Below are positions 19,936 through 28,592 of a stretch of 32,564 bases of DNA, one piece after another. The DNA is from a virus. Position 1 is the stretch's first letter. Every line of letters begins with the position of its first letter. The translations under genes were made by a program, and so were the position numbers. The stretch is from positions 1 through 32,564 of IMG/VR virus record IMGVR_UViG_3300048065_000709; one strand, written 5' to 3'. The notes below the pieces were generated by a model. It was given only the letters and a program-made list of their open reading frames with translations. It ran no database searches and was not told where the DNA came from.

Positions 19936-21522
19936 ATGGCTTTAAATCTATCAAGAAATACCTCGGTATTTGTCTCAACAGGTAATGGAGTACACGCAAG
20001 TGGTGGCTCTGTTGTGAGTTTGGATAATTTTGGCTCAGGTGGAAGTGGCTACGCAGTAGGCGATGTAATCACTATGGGCACAACAAGCGGTACTGGCTCA
20101 GGATTAAGAGTAATCGTTGCTTCAGTTAATTCAGGTGCTGTTACTTCTGTAGCAATTCCTAACAACTTTAGAGGAACAGGATATGCTGATAACGATACAG
20201 TTACAGGAACCTTAAATAACGGCAGCGATCACGGCAGTGAAACTGATTTCACAGCAGTAGTAAAAGGAACTACTGTTAGTACTACTACAGATGGTAGTAG
20301 ACTACCAACAGGTCTTTTTAAAGGAAATGGAACAGCTGCAAATACATTTAAAATTGGTGTATTAGATGGCTATAGTTTCTCACAAGGAAGTGACGCTACT
20401 GATGTAACAATCAGTGAAGCAGGTGCATCGCCAAATAGAGGCTCAAAAAGATTTAATGACTCTTTACCACCAGCAGAATGGTCTTTCGGTACTTACGTAA
20501 GACCTTATAAGCATGGTTCAAGCAGTCATAGATCAACTGACGTAATGGATATGTGTGAAAACATTTTATGGGCAGCTATTGCAGGAGCTAGTGTTACAGG
20601 AGCCAATCCATCAGGAACGGCAAGTGACCCGGCGGTTGTATGTGACGGAACAGATGCAGATGTATCTTTCGCAAGGTCAGACCACCACGAACTATTAAAA
20701 ATGTCTATTTTCTTTGCATTAGAAAATACAACTTACAGACTAAATGAGTGTCAAGTAAACCAAGCAGAAATTGACTTTTCAATTGATGGTATCGCTACTA
20801 TCACATGGTCAGGAAATGCTACAACTATTGACCAAGTGTCAACAGCTATAGAAGACCCTTCTAAAGCATTAATTGTAACTAGAACAAGCGCTACAGATGC
20901 TACAGATTCTACAAGTACAGCTACAGCTTATACTGAAGCATATAACTATGTAGATACAACTGCACCTAATGATGCGGATTATTTAAGAAATAAATTATCA
21001 ACATTAACTTTGAGTCACGCACGAAATAGTGCTAATGTATTAGAAGTTGGCGGTTCAGGTTCTGCTATTACTTATGATATAAATATTACAGGCGGTTCAC
21101 TAACTATTGCTAATAATATTACTTATGTAACGCCAGAAACTTTAGGTCTTGTGGATGTACCAGTAGGTTCTTTTACAGGTGCTAGACAAATTACTGGCTC
21201 TTTAACAATGTATCTAGATACTAAATCAAATGGTTCTAACCAGTTATTATCTGACTTAACAGCAGCTACTGACTTAGTTAACAACGAATTTGACATGAGT
21301 CTATTTATGGGCGGTGGTTCTTCTTCAGTTCCAGTAGTTGAATTTGACTTACCAAAAGCTCACTTACAGATACCTACTATTGAAACAGCAGATATTATAT
21401 CAACAACTGTTGAATTTGCTGCTCAAGGTACAGACCTGTTAACAGGGGATGAAATGACAGTTAAATATAAAGGTTCAACTACTCATTCAGACTCTACTTA
21501 TGCAACAGACTATACTGTATAA
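19936..21522 (+). CDS. Major tail tube protein with inserted domain (528 aa)
   Basis: TAGGAGA precedes the ATG. The N-terminus (MALNLSRNTSVFVST) and the later LPPAEWSFGTYVRPYKHGSS region fit a tail tube subunit. Residues about 22-90 form a Gly-rich inserted domain (GSGYAVGDVITMGTTSGTGS; FRGTGYADNDTVTG) of a type seen decorating phage structural proteins. The rest is beta-rich with a long Thr and Ser content. At 528 aa it is large for a tube subunit, as decorated tubes are. It is the first of two adjacent beta-rich tail proteins. The tape measure three genes on supports a long flexible tail. Confidence 0.75.
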   Translation: MALNLSRNTSVFVSTGNGVHASGGSVVSLDNFGSGGSGYAVGDVITMGTTSGTGSGLRVIVASVNSGAVTSVAIPNNFRGTGYADNDTVTGTLNNGSDHGSETDFTAVVKGTTVSTTTDGSRLPTGLFKGNGTAANTFKIGVLDGYSFSQGSDATDVTISEAGASPNRGSKRFNDSLPPAEWSFGTYVRPYKHGSSSHRSTDVMDMCENILWAAIAGASVTGANPSGTASDPAVVCDGTDADVSFARSDHHELLKMSIFFALENTTYRLNECQVNQAEIDFSIDGIATITWSGNATTIDQVSTAIEDPSKALIVTRTSATDATDSTSTATAYTEAYNYVDTTAPNDADYLRNKLSTLTLSHARNSANVLEVGGSGSAITYDINITGGSLTIANNITYVTPETLGLVDVPVGSFTGARQITGSLTMYLDTKSNGSNQLLSDLTAATDLVNNEFDMSLFMGGGSSSVPVVEFDLPKAHLQIPTIETADIISTTVEFAAQGTDLLTGDEMTVKYKGSTTHSDSTYATDYTV

Positions 21523-21524
21523 CA

Positions 21525-22433
21525 ATGACAGCGTACAATCTACTTCGAGAAAGTAGTGTACACATTGTACACAACGGGAGTCGTTACTTATTAAAGACGA
21601 CTCCTGAAGTGTCGTTCTCACAAACATTTGCGGAAGATGCATACGAAGTTAAGACTTTGCACGATCAAACAAAGATGTTTCAGGGAACAAGCGTAACAAA
21701 AGCAAATCCTGCAAACTTTAGTTTTGCAGTTCATCTAACTCAAGAGAAAGATGAATCAATTGTAAAAAGTCTTTTAACTGATTATGATACAAGCAATGGA
21801 GAACAATTACTAAAATCTTTTGACTTGTATATCGTGACAGGAGAAAGCACCTTTAAATTAGAAGGGTGTGTAATAACTCAAGGAGAGTTTAATTTAGCAA
21901 AAGGCTCGCCACTTATATTAACTGTAAGTGGACAAGCAAAACAATTGAGTAGAGTAGGAAATGCTAGCTATTCGTTGCCAGGTTCACTGGTAAACGCCAG
22001 TTCGACTAGAACTCCCACCCTATCTTTGTTAGATGTAGAGGTAGATTCAACAGATGTACCAAATCTAGCAACCGCCACTTTACAAGTGCAAAACAATATC
22101 AATTGGACTCCTTTTGAGACTTTACAAAATAGTTTGTCAGTTACTTCAGTAAGTAATGCAATGTACCCGACAACTTATACATTAGGAGATAGAGTAGTAA
22201 GCGGAAATATTACACAATATTTAACAAGTAATAATTCTAGCACTTTTCAATCTTTTGATACTTCAGCAAACGTAGCAGTAAAAACCATCGTAAATGATAG
22301 TACTTTTTTAAACGCTAACCTTACAGGATGTATGTTTACAAAAAGAAGTAATGTTGCTGAAGCATACACGCAGACTTTTGACTTTCGATTAGTTAATAGT
22401 CCTGCAAATTTAGGAACCATTATAACATATTAG
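21525..22433 (+). CDS. Second tail tube-like protein (302 aa)
   Basis: It follows the main tube gene by two bases. The N-terminus (AYNLLRESSVHIVHNGSRYL) and the order of strands parallel the tube protein, including a TYTLGDRVVSGNITQYLTSN stretch comparable to the first protein's FTGARQITGSLTMYL. The two are probably diverged paralogues. It may form part of the tube, the tail tip adaptor or a sheath-like layer. The absence of baseplate genes in the window and the lambda-like order favour a siphovirus tail protein. Confidence 0.6.
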   Translation: MTAYNLLRESSVHIVHNGSRYLLKTTPEVSFSQTFAEDAYEVKTLHDQTKMFQGTSVTKANPANFSFAVHLTQEKDESIVKSLLTDYDTSNGEQLLKSFDLYIVTGESTFKLEGCVITQGEFNLAKGSPLILTVSGQAKQLSRVGNASYSLPGSLVNASSTRTPTLSLLDVEVDSTDVPNLATATLQVQNNINWTPFETLQNSLSVTSVSNAMYPTTYTLGDRVVSGNITQYLTSNNSSTFQSFDTSANVAVKTIVNDSTFLNANLTGCMFTKRSNVAEAYTQTFDFRLVNSPANLGTIITY

Positions 22434-22446
22434 GAGAAAAAACAAA

Positions 22447-22893
22447 ATGGATTTAAAATCATTACTGGTAGACAGTAAAACAACTTGGGTAGAATTCCCA
22501 GGCTTAGATGGATTTGAAGTAGAACTTGCGAATTTATCTAGAAAAGAATTAGTAAACTTAAGAAAAAAGTGTACTCAAAGCAAGTTCAACAGAAAAACAA
22601 GAGCTTTTGAAGAAACTCTTGACGATGAAAAGTTCGTAAAAGAATTTTCAGAAGCAACTGTAAAAAGTTGGAAAGGATTAAAACTTTCATATTTAGAAGA
22701 TTTAATACTTGTAGATTTAAAAGGTCAAAATTTAGAAGATGAAATGGAGTATACATTAGAAAATGCTCTAGTGCTTGTAGAAAATTCATCGGAATTTGAT
22801 AATTGGCTCAACGAGGTAGTCTTTGATTTAGAAAACTTTCGTAGCAAACAGTCAGGAACTAATAAAAAAGAGACTGGAAGTATATCTAAATAA
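22447..22893 (+). CDS. Tail assembly chaperone, first frame (gpG-like)
   Basis: Tail chaperones coat the tape measure during assembly and are made as a short form and a frameshifted long form. This 148-aa acidic helical protein (SRKELVNLRKKCTQSKF; VLVENSSEFDNWLNEVV) lies exactly two genes before the tape measure. It ends after an A-run (22864-22869) where a shift would join the following frame. A GGAGA site precedes the ATG. Confidence 0.7.
   Translation: MDLKSLLVDSKTTWVEFPGLDGFEVELANLSRKELVNLRKKCTQSKFNRKTRAFEETLDDEKFVKEFSEATVKSWKGLKLSYLEDLILVDLKGQNLEDEMEYTLENALVLVENSSEFDNWLNEVVFDLENFRSKQSGTNKKETGSISK
22864..22870 (+). promoter_or_regulatory. Candidate programmed frameshift site (AAAAAAG)
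   Basis: In frame, the end of the first chaperone reads AAT AAA AAA GAG. The second frame (used at 22907-23233) is stop-free from 22832, so it overlaps the first by about 60 bases. Joining them takes a -2 slip on the A-run, or +1 on AAA-G. A -1 slip hits TAA within seven codons. The second frame's own ATG has no good ribosome site. Confidence 0.5.
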
Positions 22894-22906
22894 TCAACAA
22901 ATAGGT

Positions 22907-23233
22907 ATGACTAAGGACCAGTATCTCATGATGTGTGAGCAAACTGGGCAAGAGATAGATTGGGAAAAATGCCCTCCTGACTGGGAGGATTTTCCGGATA
23001 TAGTAGTATCAATTTTCAATATTTTCAATTCTTTAGGAGATAGAGTATATGGAGATGTTGGGTATGTTGGAAAAGATTTTACTACTTTTGATTTTTTAAT
23101 AAAACACTATAATATACAAAAGCATCAAATAGATTATGTATTTAACACTATACTGTGGTTAGACAGCAGAGCTATCAAAGACTCTCAGAAAAGAATAAAA
23201 GCTGAGACTGATAGATTAAAAAATAAAAAATAA
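22907..23233 (+). CDS. Tail assembly chaperone, second frame (gpT-like)
   Basis: The 108-aa frame (MTKDQYLMMCEQTGQEIDWE; PPDWEDFPDIVVSIFNIF; DYVFNTILWLDSRAIKDSQK) is helical and occupies the T position, directly before the tape measure. The ATG at 22907 is given as the formal start, but only AGG one base away precedes it. Production as the C-terminal extension of the upstream protein by frameshifting is more likely, since the frame is open well upstream. It is joined to the tape measure by TAATG. Confidence 0.65.
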   Translation: MTKDQYLMMCEQTGQEIDWEKCPPDWEDFPDIVVSIFNIFNSLGDRVYGDVGYVGKDFTTFDFLIKHYNIQKHQIDYVFNTILWLDSRAIKDSQKRIKAETDRLKNKK

Positions 23234-26200
23234 TGGCAAAAGGCAGCAATAAAATAACTGTTGAAGTTAATGGAGTAAATATAACAGGCACTAGAAAAGA
23301 GCTTGATAAACTTGCAGCATCTCAAAGAAAAGCTTCTCAAGGTAATCAAAAATTAGCTAATTCAAATATTTCTGCAGATAGAGGCATGAAAGGCACTGCA
23401 AATATGTCTTCAAATGTTTCTAAAAACTTTTCAAAAATGCAACAAGGTCTCGAAGGCGGAGGAGGCTCAGGGGGCCTTGTTCGTGCTTATGCTTTACTTG
23501 CTGCTAACGTTTTTGCTTTAACGGCTGCTTTTGGTATTTTATCTCGTTCTGCTCAAATAGATACTTTAACTGAATCCATAGAAAGATTAGAAGTTGTATC
23601 AGGAAAAGGTATAAAAAGTGTAGCAAGAGACTTACAAGAAGCTGCTGGATTTGGTTTAAGTTTTGCAGAATCTTTACGTTCCGTATCTTTAGCAACAAGT
23701 GCTGGATTTGGTGGGCCTGAAATTGAAAGACTAGGTGCAGTTGCAAAAAATGCCGCTATCTCTTTAGGTAGAAACCTTCCAGATGCTCTTGATAGAATCT
23801 TTCGTGGTGTTATTAAAGTTGAACCAGAACTTTTAGACGAAATTGGTTTATTTGTTCGTGTAAATGAAGCAGCTTCAAAATATGCTGCAGATCTAGGTGT
23901 TGCAGTCGGAGATTTAACAGAGTTTCAAAAACGTCAAGCATTTCTAAATGAAGCATTAGAACAAGGAGAGCAAAAATTCCAAGTCTTTGAAGATATTGAA
24001 ATTGATGCTTTTGCTAAATTACAAACTACTTTTGCTGATTTAACGCAAGATATTTTATCTTTTGCAAATAATGCTATAACTCCTTTAATAAATCTTCTTG
24101 CGGAAAATAAATTAATATTTACTTTAATTTTTACTGCAGTAGGAACAACACTATTAAGAATGGCTATTCCAGCTATGACTCAATTTACTGCAAGAACAGT
24201 AGAAAATGCTGTTGCAGCAAGAAAAGCAGCAGCAGAACAGCAAAAACAATCTAATGCTAAAATAGCTTTAATTAATGCAGAAGCAAAAGCACAACAAGCT
24301 TTACGAAGACAACAACTTGAAACTGAAAGACTTCAAATTCAGAAAGATACTAAAACAAGTAGTATAGGGGTAGGAGGTAGAGACGCTTCGAAAAGAATAG
24401 AAGCAGCCCTTCAAAAAGAAATAGCCGCTAAAGGAAGACTAGAACTTGTAAATAAAAGAATAGCAGATATAGAAAATCCTAGAGGCTTGAAACAAAGAGA
24501 GAAAAATGAAGAAGTCATGAAAGAACTCTCAATGTTAAAACAAGAAAAAATTATTTTAGAACAAATCAGAGCTATAGATAAAGATAAAGTCGACCCATTT
24601 ACAGGGCCTGTTAGAGGAAAAGAAGCAGATAGAACAGCAATACAAACAAAAATAAAAGCAATGACAGCAGAAAGACTTGCAAACGTACAAGTAATTGCAA
24701 GTAATAAAGGACTATTAGCATCTTTAAAACAAGTAGGTAAAGAATTCACCATTGTTAAAAATAATATTATAGCAACAACTAGAGCAACTGGGTTTTTTGG
24801 TAAAGCTTCTGCAAACTTAAGAGCAGGAATGTTCGCATTAAAAGCAAGCGCAATATCTTTAGCAACATCATTTCAAGCTCTTTGGACAGCAATAATGGGC
24901 CCTTTAACTGTATTTTTAATGATCTTACCTGTACTTCAAGCCGTTAATAGATTTTTTGGAGTAGGCAGTGAAGAAGCTGAAAATTTAACAAATGCGACAA
25001 AAGAAATGAACAGCGCCATGAAACTGTTGCCTGATAGAATTGAGCATGTTAATGAACAAATGAAGCTATTAGGAGAAGGAAACTTCAAAGCAGTTAATCA
25101 AGGTACAGAAGCTTTTAAAAATAGTATATATGAAACTATACAAGCACTTGATGAACAAATTAAAGCTTTTGATGAATATACAAAAAATGCTACGGGTTGG
25201 GCACAATTCTGGGGAGAAAAATTACCTGCATTATTTGGCGGCGGCACAAAAAGAAAAATTAAAAGAAATACAGATGAGATTATAGAAACTATAAGAGCTC
25301 AGAGTGATATGTTAACTCCAGAAATGAAAAGACTCTTTGCACAATTAGATGCAGCAGCTTTAACTAGAGGAGAAGAGGACGACAACACAGCAAGACAAGC
25401 TATACTTGATAGACAAAAAGAGGAAGCAGAAGGATTTAAAAATATTAGATCAGCTATTGACGGAGCTAGAGACTCCGCAAGAGCATTTTCTAACAGCTTA
25501 ATTGTAAAGACCGATGTTGACAAACCTTTAGCGACTTTTAGACAATTAAATACAGTTCTTGAAAGCGCCCTACTTTCTGAAAAAGAAAGAAAAAATGTAT
25601 TAGCCGAAATAGCAAATGATACTGCCATATTATCTTTAGCTACAGAAGACCAAAGAACAATATTAAAATCAATAAATATAGAAGATAAAGTAAAAAGGCA
25701 AATACTACAAGATATAGAGGATTCCTACTTTAGACAACAAGAAGTTTTAATAAGACAGAAACAAGAATTAGCAGAAATTAAAACACTCCAGCAATCTATT
25801 TCAAGTTTAACAAAAGTATCAGAAGGTGCAGTTGATAGAACTTTTCAATTAAAACAACAAGAGGTTGAAATACAAAGAGAAGGACTAGAGTTTCAAATTA
25901 GGTCAGCAGAAAAAAGTACGAGTTTAACTAGAGAAGAGATGTTAGAGTTAAGTAAAAAGAAAACCTTGCTTGGAAATGAAAAAGTTACTAAAGAAAACAT
26001 AGCTGCAGTTCAAGCAGCTCTAAATGCTTTACAAGAATTAGAGAATCTTGAATTGAAACAAAAGTTTGTTACTGCGACAGAAGAATTTAGACTATTATTA
26101 CAAAAAGCAGAGGTTCAAAAAACTTTATTAGGATATGAAGAAAGTCTTAATAAAGAAAAAATGAAACAAGTAGAGCTACAGGCAAAAATAGCACAATTTA

Positions 26201-27876
26201 GTGAAACAGGTTCAACATCTTTAAGCCCTGTTAGACAAGCGGCAGTTTTACTAAAACAAATTACACTAGAGAGCAGCACTTTAAAACAAAAAGAAAAAAT
26301 AGAAAAAGATATAGTAAAAAATAAATTTGCTATTATGAAAGCTGACTTACAAACAATGGCAACCATTGAAAGTAGCGAAAATGCTATTATTAATGCAAAG
26401 AAAAAAGCAAACAAAGACCAATTAAGAACTACACTTGAAGCTACAAAAATAGCCTTAGAAGGTGAACTTGTCAAAACTAATTTAATGTTTCAAAGAGGGC
26501 GATTGACTCAAGGCCAATTTGATATTACTGCACTAGCTATCCTCGATGCAATGAATGCTGTAGATGGTCAACTAAAATCCATAAGCGAAGAAACAGGCTC
26601 AACAGTAACAGAAATATCTACAAATTTTGCTAATGATTTAACAAACTTATCAGACGCACAAAAAAATGCTCTTGACGCAATAGGCTTAAAATTTGGAAAC
26701 CAAGTAGATACAATGGCAACCAAACTTTTAGATTTAATAAACAAGTTAAATCCTGGGTCTGATTTTGGTGATAACCTCTTTAAAAGTTTAAATAATAGAT
26801 TTGCTTCAGTTAATTTAATCACCTCCACAAAGAAAGATGAAGAAGGAAATGATATACCACTCTTAACTGATGCTCAAAAGAGGTCTGCAGTAATAAATAT
26901 GATGGAAGAGGATATGATGAGACTATCTAAATCCATAGAAGAAACATTAGGAAAAGATGGTGTATTACTATCTGCTTTAGCTGAAGTAGGTTCAAATATG
27001 ATAGACTTAGGACAAAATTTCGGAGCAACTTTTGCAGCAGCAGAGACAGGAGCAGAAAAAACAGCAGCAGTATTAACAGCAGTTGGTGGCGCTTTATCTG
27101 GCATACAATCAATAGTAAGTGCAAATGCAGAACAACAAGTAAATGATATAGATAAATTAATTGATGCTGAGAAAAGAAAAGACGGAAAATCAAAAGAGTC
27201 TGTTGAAAGAATAAAACAGATGGAAAAGCAAAAAGAGAAAGTCCAAAGAAAAGCTTTCGAGGTAAATAAAAAACTTATGATTGCACAAGCTATAGCTTCC
27301 ACAGCCTCAGGTATAGCAGCAACAATACCTTTATTAATACCCCCAACTACAGGATTAGCAGTAGCTCTTATGGCTATGATGGGTACAATTGGAGCAGCAC
27401 AAGTAGCTTTAATTTCTAAATTACAGTTTCAAGGAGGTTCTTCAGACACCCCTACAGCTCCAAGTACTGCATTAAGTATAGGCTCTAGATCGAGCAATGT
27501 AGATGTATCTAAGCAAACTACAGGCGGAGAACTTGACTACTTAAGAGGAGGTTCAACAAGCGGAAATAATCTTGGGGGAGCCGGTGGAGCTATGGGTAGA
27601 AAAGGCTACGCAAATGGCGGAGAAGGTATCGTAGTTGGAGAAAGAGGCCCAGAGATTATTACTCCTGCAGACCCAGTAGACATTACACCAAACTTTGCAC
27701 TTGGCGGAGAAACAAACGTAAACTTTACAATCAATGCAGTTGATGCAACTGGAGTAGAGGACTTATTAGTAAATCAGAGAGGAAACATTATAAGAATGAT
27801 AAGAGAAGCAGCCAACGAAAATGGAGAAGACTTTTTAACGCAAGTAGACCCAATGGCTTATGGGAGTAAAAGCTAA
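23233..27876 (+). CDS. Tape measure protein (1547 aa)
   Basis: The longest complete gene. It sets tail length and fills the tail tube. Hydrophobic segments occur at about residues 82-103 (VRAYALLAANVFALTAAFGI), 290-315, 535-578 and 1345-1400, separated by long coiled coils rich in Lys, Glu and Gln. The C-terminus carries YANGGEGIVVGERGPEIITP, a motif frequent at the end of tape measures. By the general rule of about 0.15 nm per residue the tail would be roughly 230 nm, so a long-tailed siphovirus is predicted. Membrane segments may help DNA cross the inner membrane. Coupled by TAATG on both sides. Confidence 0.95.
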   Translation: MAKGSNKITVEVNGVNITGTRKELDKLAASQRKASQGNQKLANSNISADRGMKGTANMSSNVSKNFSKMQQGLEGGGGSGGLVRAYALLAANVFALTAAFGILSRSAQIDTLTESIERLEVVSGKGIKSVARDLQEAAGFGLSFAESLRSVSLATSAGFGGPEIERLGAVAKNAAISLGRNLPDALDRIFRGVIKVEPELLDEIGLFVRVNEAASKYAADLGVAVGDLTEFQKRQAFLNEALEQGEQKFQVFEDIEIDAFAKLQTTFADLTQDILSFANNAITPLINLLAENKLIFTLIFTAVGTTLLRMAIPAMTQFTARTVENAVAARKAAAEQQKQSNAKIALINAEAKAQQALRRQQLETERLQIQKDTKTSSIGVGGRDASKRIEAALQKEIAAKGRLELVNKRIADIENPRGLKQREKNEEVMKELSMLKQEKIILEQIRAIDKDKVDPFTGPVRGKEADRTAIQTKIKAMTAERLANVQVIASNKGLLASLKQVGKEFTIVKNNIIATTRATGFFGKASANLRAGMFALKASAISLATSFQALWTAIMGPLTVFLMILPVLQAVNRFFGVGSEEAENLTNATKEMNSAMKLLPDRIEHVNEQMKLLGEGNFKAVNQGTEAFKNSIYETIQALDEQIKAFDEYTKNATGWAQFWGEKLPALFGGGTKRKIKRNTDEIIETIRAQSDMLTPEMKRLFAQLDAAALTRGEEDDNTARQAILDRQKEEAEGFKNIRSAIDGARDSARAFSNSLIVKTDVDKPLATFRQLNTVLESALLSEKERKNVLAEIANDTAILSLATEDQRTILKSINIEDKVKRQILQDIEDSYFRQQEVLIRQKQELAEIKTLQQSISSLTKVSEGAVDRTFQLKQQEVEIQREGLEFQIRSAEKSTSLTREEMLELSKKKTLLGNEKVTKENIAAVQAALNALQELENLELKQKFVTATEEFRLLLQKAEVQKTLLGYEESLNKEKMKQVELQAKIAQFSETGSTSLSPVRQAAVLLKQITLESSTLKQKEKIEKDIVKNKFAIMKADLQTMATIESSENAIINAKKKANKDQLRTTLEATKIALEGELVKTNLMFQRGRLTQGQFDITALAILDAMNAVDGQLKSISEETGSTVTEISTNFANDLTNLSDAQKNALDAIGLKFGNQVDTMATKLLDLINKLNPGSDFGDNLFKSLNNRFASVNLITSTKKDEEGNDIPLLTDAQKRSAVINMMEEDMMRLSKSIEETLGKDGVLLSALAEVGSNMIDLGQNFGATFAAAETGAEKTAAVLTAVGGALSGIQSIVSANAEQQVNDIDKLIDAEKRKDGKSKESVERIKQMEKQKEKVQRKAFEVNKKLMIAQAIASTASGIAATIPLLIPPTTGLAVALMAMMGTIGAAQVALISKLQFQGGSSDTPTAPSTALSIGSRSSNVDVSKQTTGGELDYLRGGSTSGNNLGGAGGAMGRKGYANGGEGIVVGERGPEIITPADPVDITPNFALGGETNVNFTINAVDATGVEDLLVNQRGNIIRMIREAANENGEDFLTQVDPMAYGSKS

Positions 27877-28592
27877 TGGCAACATTTACTAGTTTTGCAA
27901 ATAGATTACCTGACCCAAATTATGGTATAGCAGAAGACGGTTCTACTTCCAATACAACTGTAACAGGTCCTGGATTCAAAAGTGTCAAGTTTACAAGTGA
28001 GCAACCAACTACAATCAGTAGAACAAACAGCGGAAGAGTAATTACAAGAGCAATCGTAGCTCATAGATGGAAAGTACAAATAACTTACAATCCTATGACT
28101 CGTGACCAATTTGAACCTGTGTATAATTTTTTATTAGAAAAAAGAGGGCGTTTAAAACCTTTCTTTGTTGCATTACCACAATACGCGTCACCGAGAACGG
28201 CAACGAGTGGAACAATTTCAGTTTTGGGTAGTATAACATCAGGCGATACAAATTTTTTAATAGATGGAATGGACAGTGTCACTGGAGGATTACGTCCAGG
28301 TGACATGATAAATTTCTCAGATTCTGGAAATTCAAATCATAAAAAAGCATATCAAATTATAAAAGTTCATACAAATACGAATAAGTTATCCAGCGATTCA
28401 GCTTTAAACTCTACAGATAAGAGAAGACTTTATGTTACTCCATCTGTTGAAAAAGGAGTTGCAGATAATTCTACGATTACATATACAAATCCATTATTTC
28501 GAGTTGTACAAACTTCAGATGTTCAAGAGTACTCTCTTGGAGTAAATAACCTATATACATTTAGTCTTAATTTAGAGGAGGCTCAACCATAA
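27876..28592 (+). CDS. Minor tail protein (238 aa)
   Basis: The sequence (TFTSFANRLPDPNYGIAE; SGRVITRAIVAHRWKVQITY; FEPVYNFLLEKRGRLKPFFV; EYSLGVNNLYTFSLNLEE) has the small beta-sandwich pattern of distal or minor tail proteins that follow the tape measure (lambda gpM region). The RGRLKPFFV strand and final LYTFSLNL strand are the most typical parts. A linker-like beta insertion occupies residues about 110-190. It likely caps the tube and connects it to the tip protein. The gene starts in TAATG and ends in TAATG. Confidence 0.7.
   Translation: MATFTSFANRLPDPNYGIAEDGSTSNTTVTGPGFKSVKFTSEQPTTISRTNSGRVITRAIVAHRWKVQITYNPMTRDQFEPVYNFLLEKRGRLKPFFVALPQYASPRTATSGTISVLGSITSGDTNFLIDGMDSVTGGLRPGDMINFSDSGNSNHKKAYQIIKVHTNTNKLSSDSALNSTDKRRLYVTPSVEKGVADNSTITYTNPLFRVVQTSDVQEYSLGVNNLYTFSLNLEEAQP

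Noticed and set aside
22864-22900. Canonical -1 frameshift in the tail chaperone
   Set aside because: A -1 slip at the A-run reaches TAA within about seven codons and does not enter the second frame.
26874-27302. Long minus-strand frames opposite the tape measure and other genes
   Set aside because: They lie opposite strong plus-strand genes, have no ribosome sites, and their low-complexity Leu/Ser-rich products are typical of antisense shadows.
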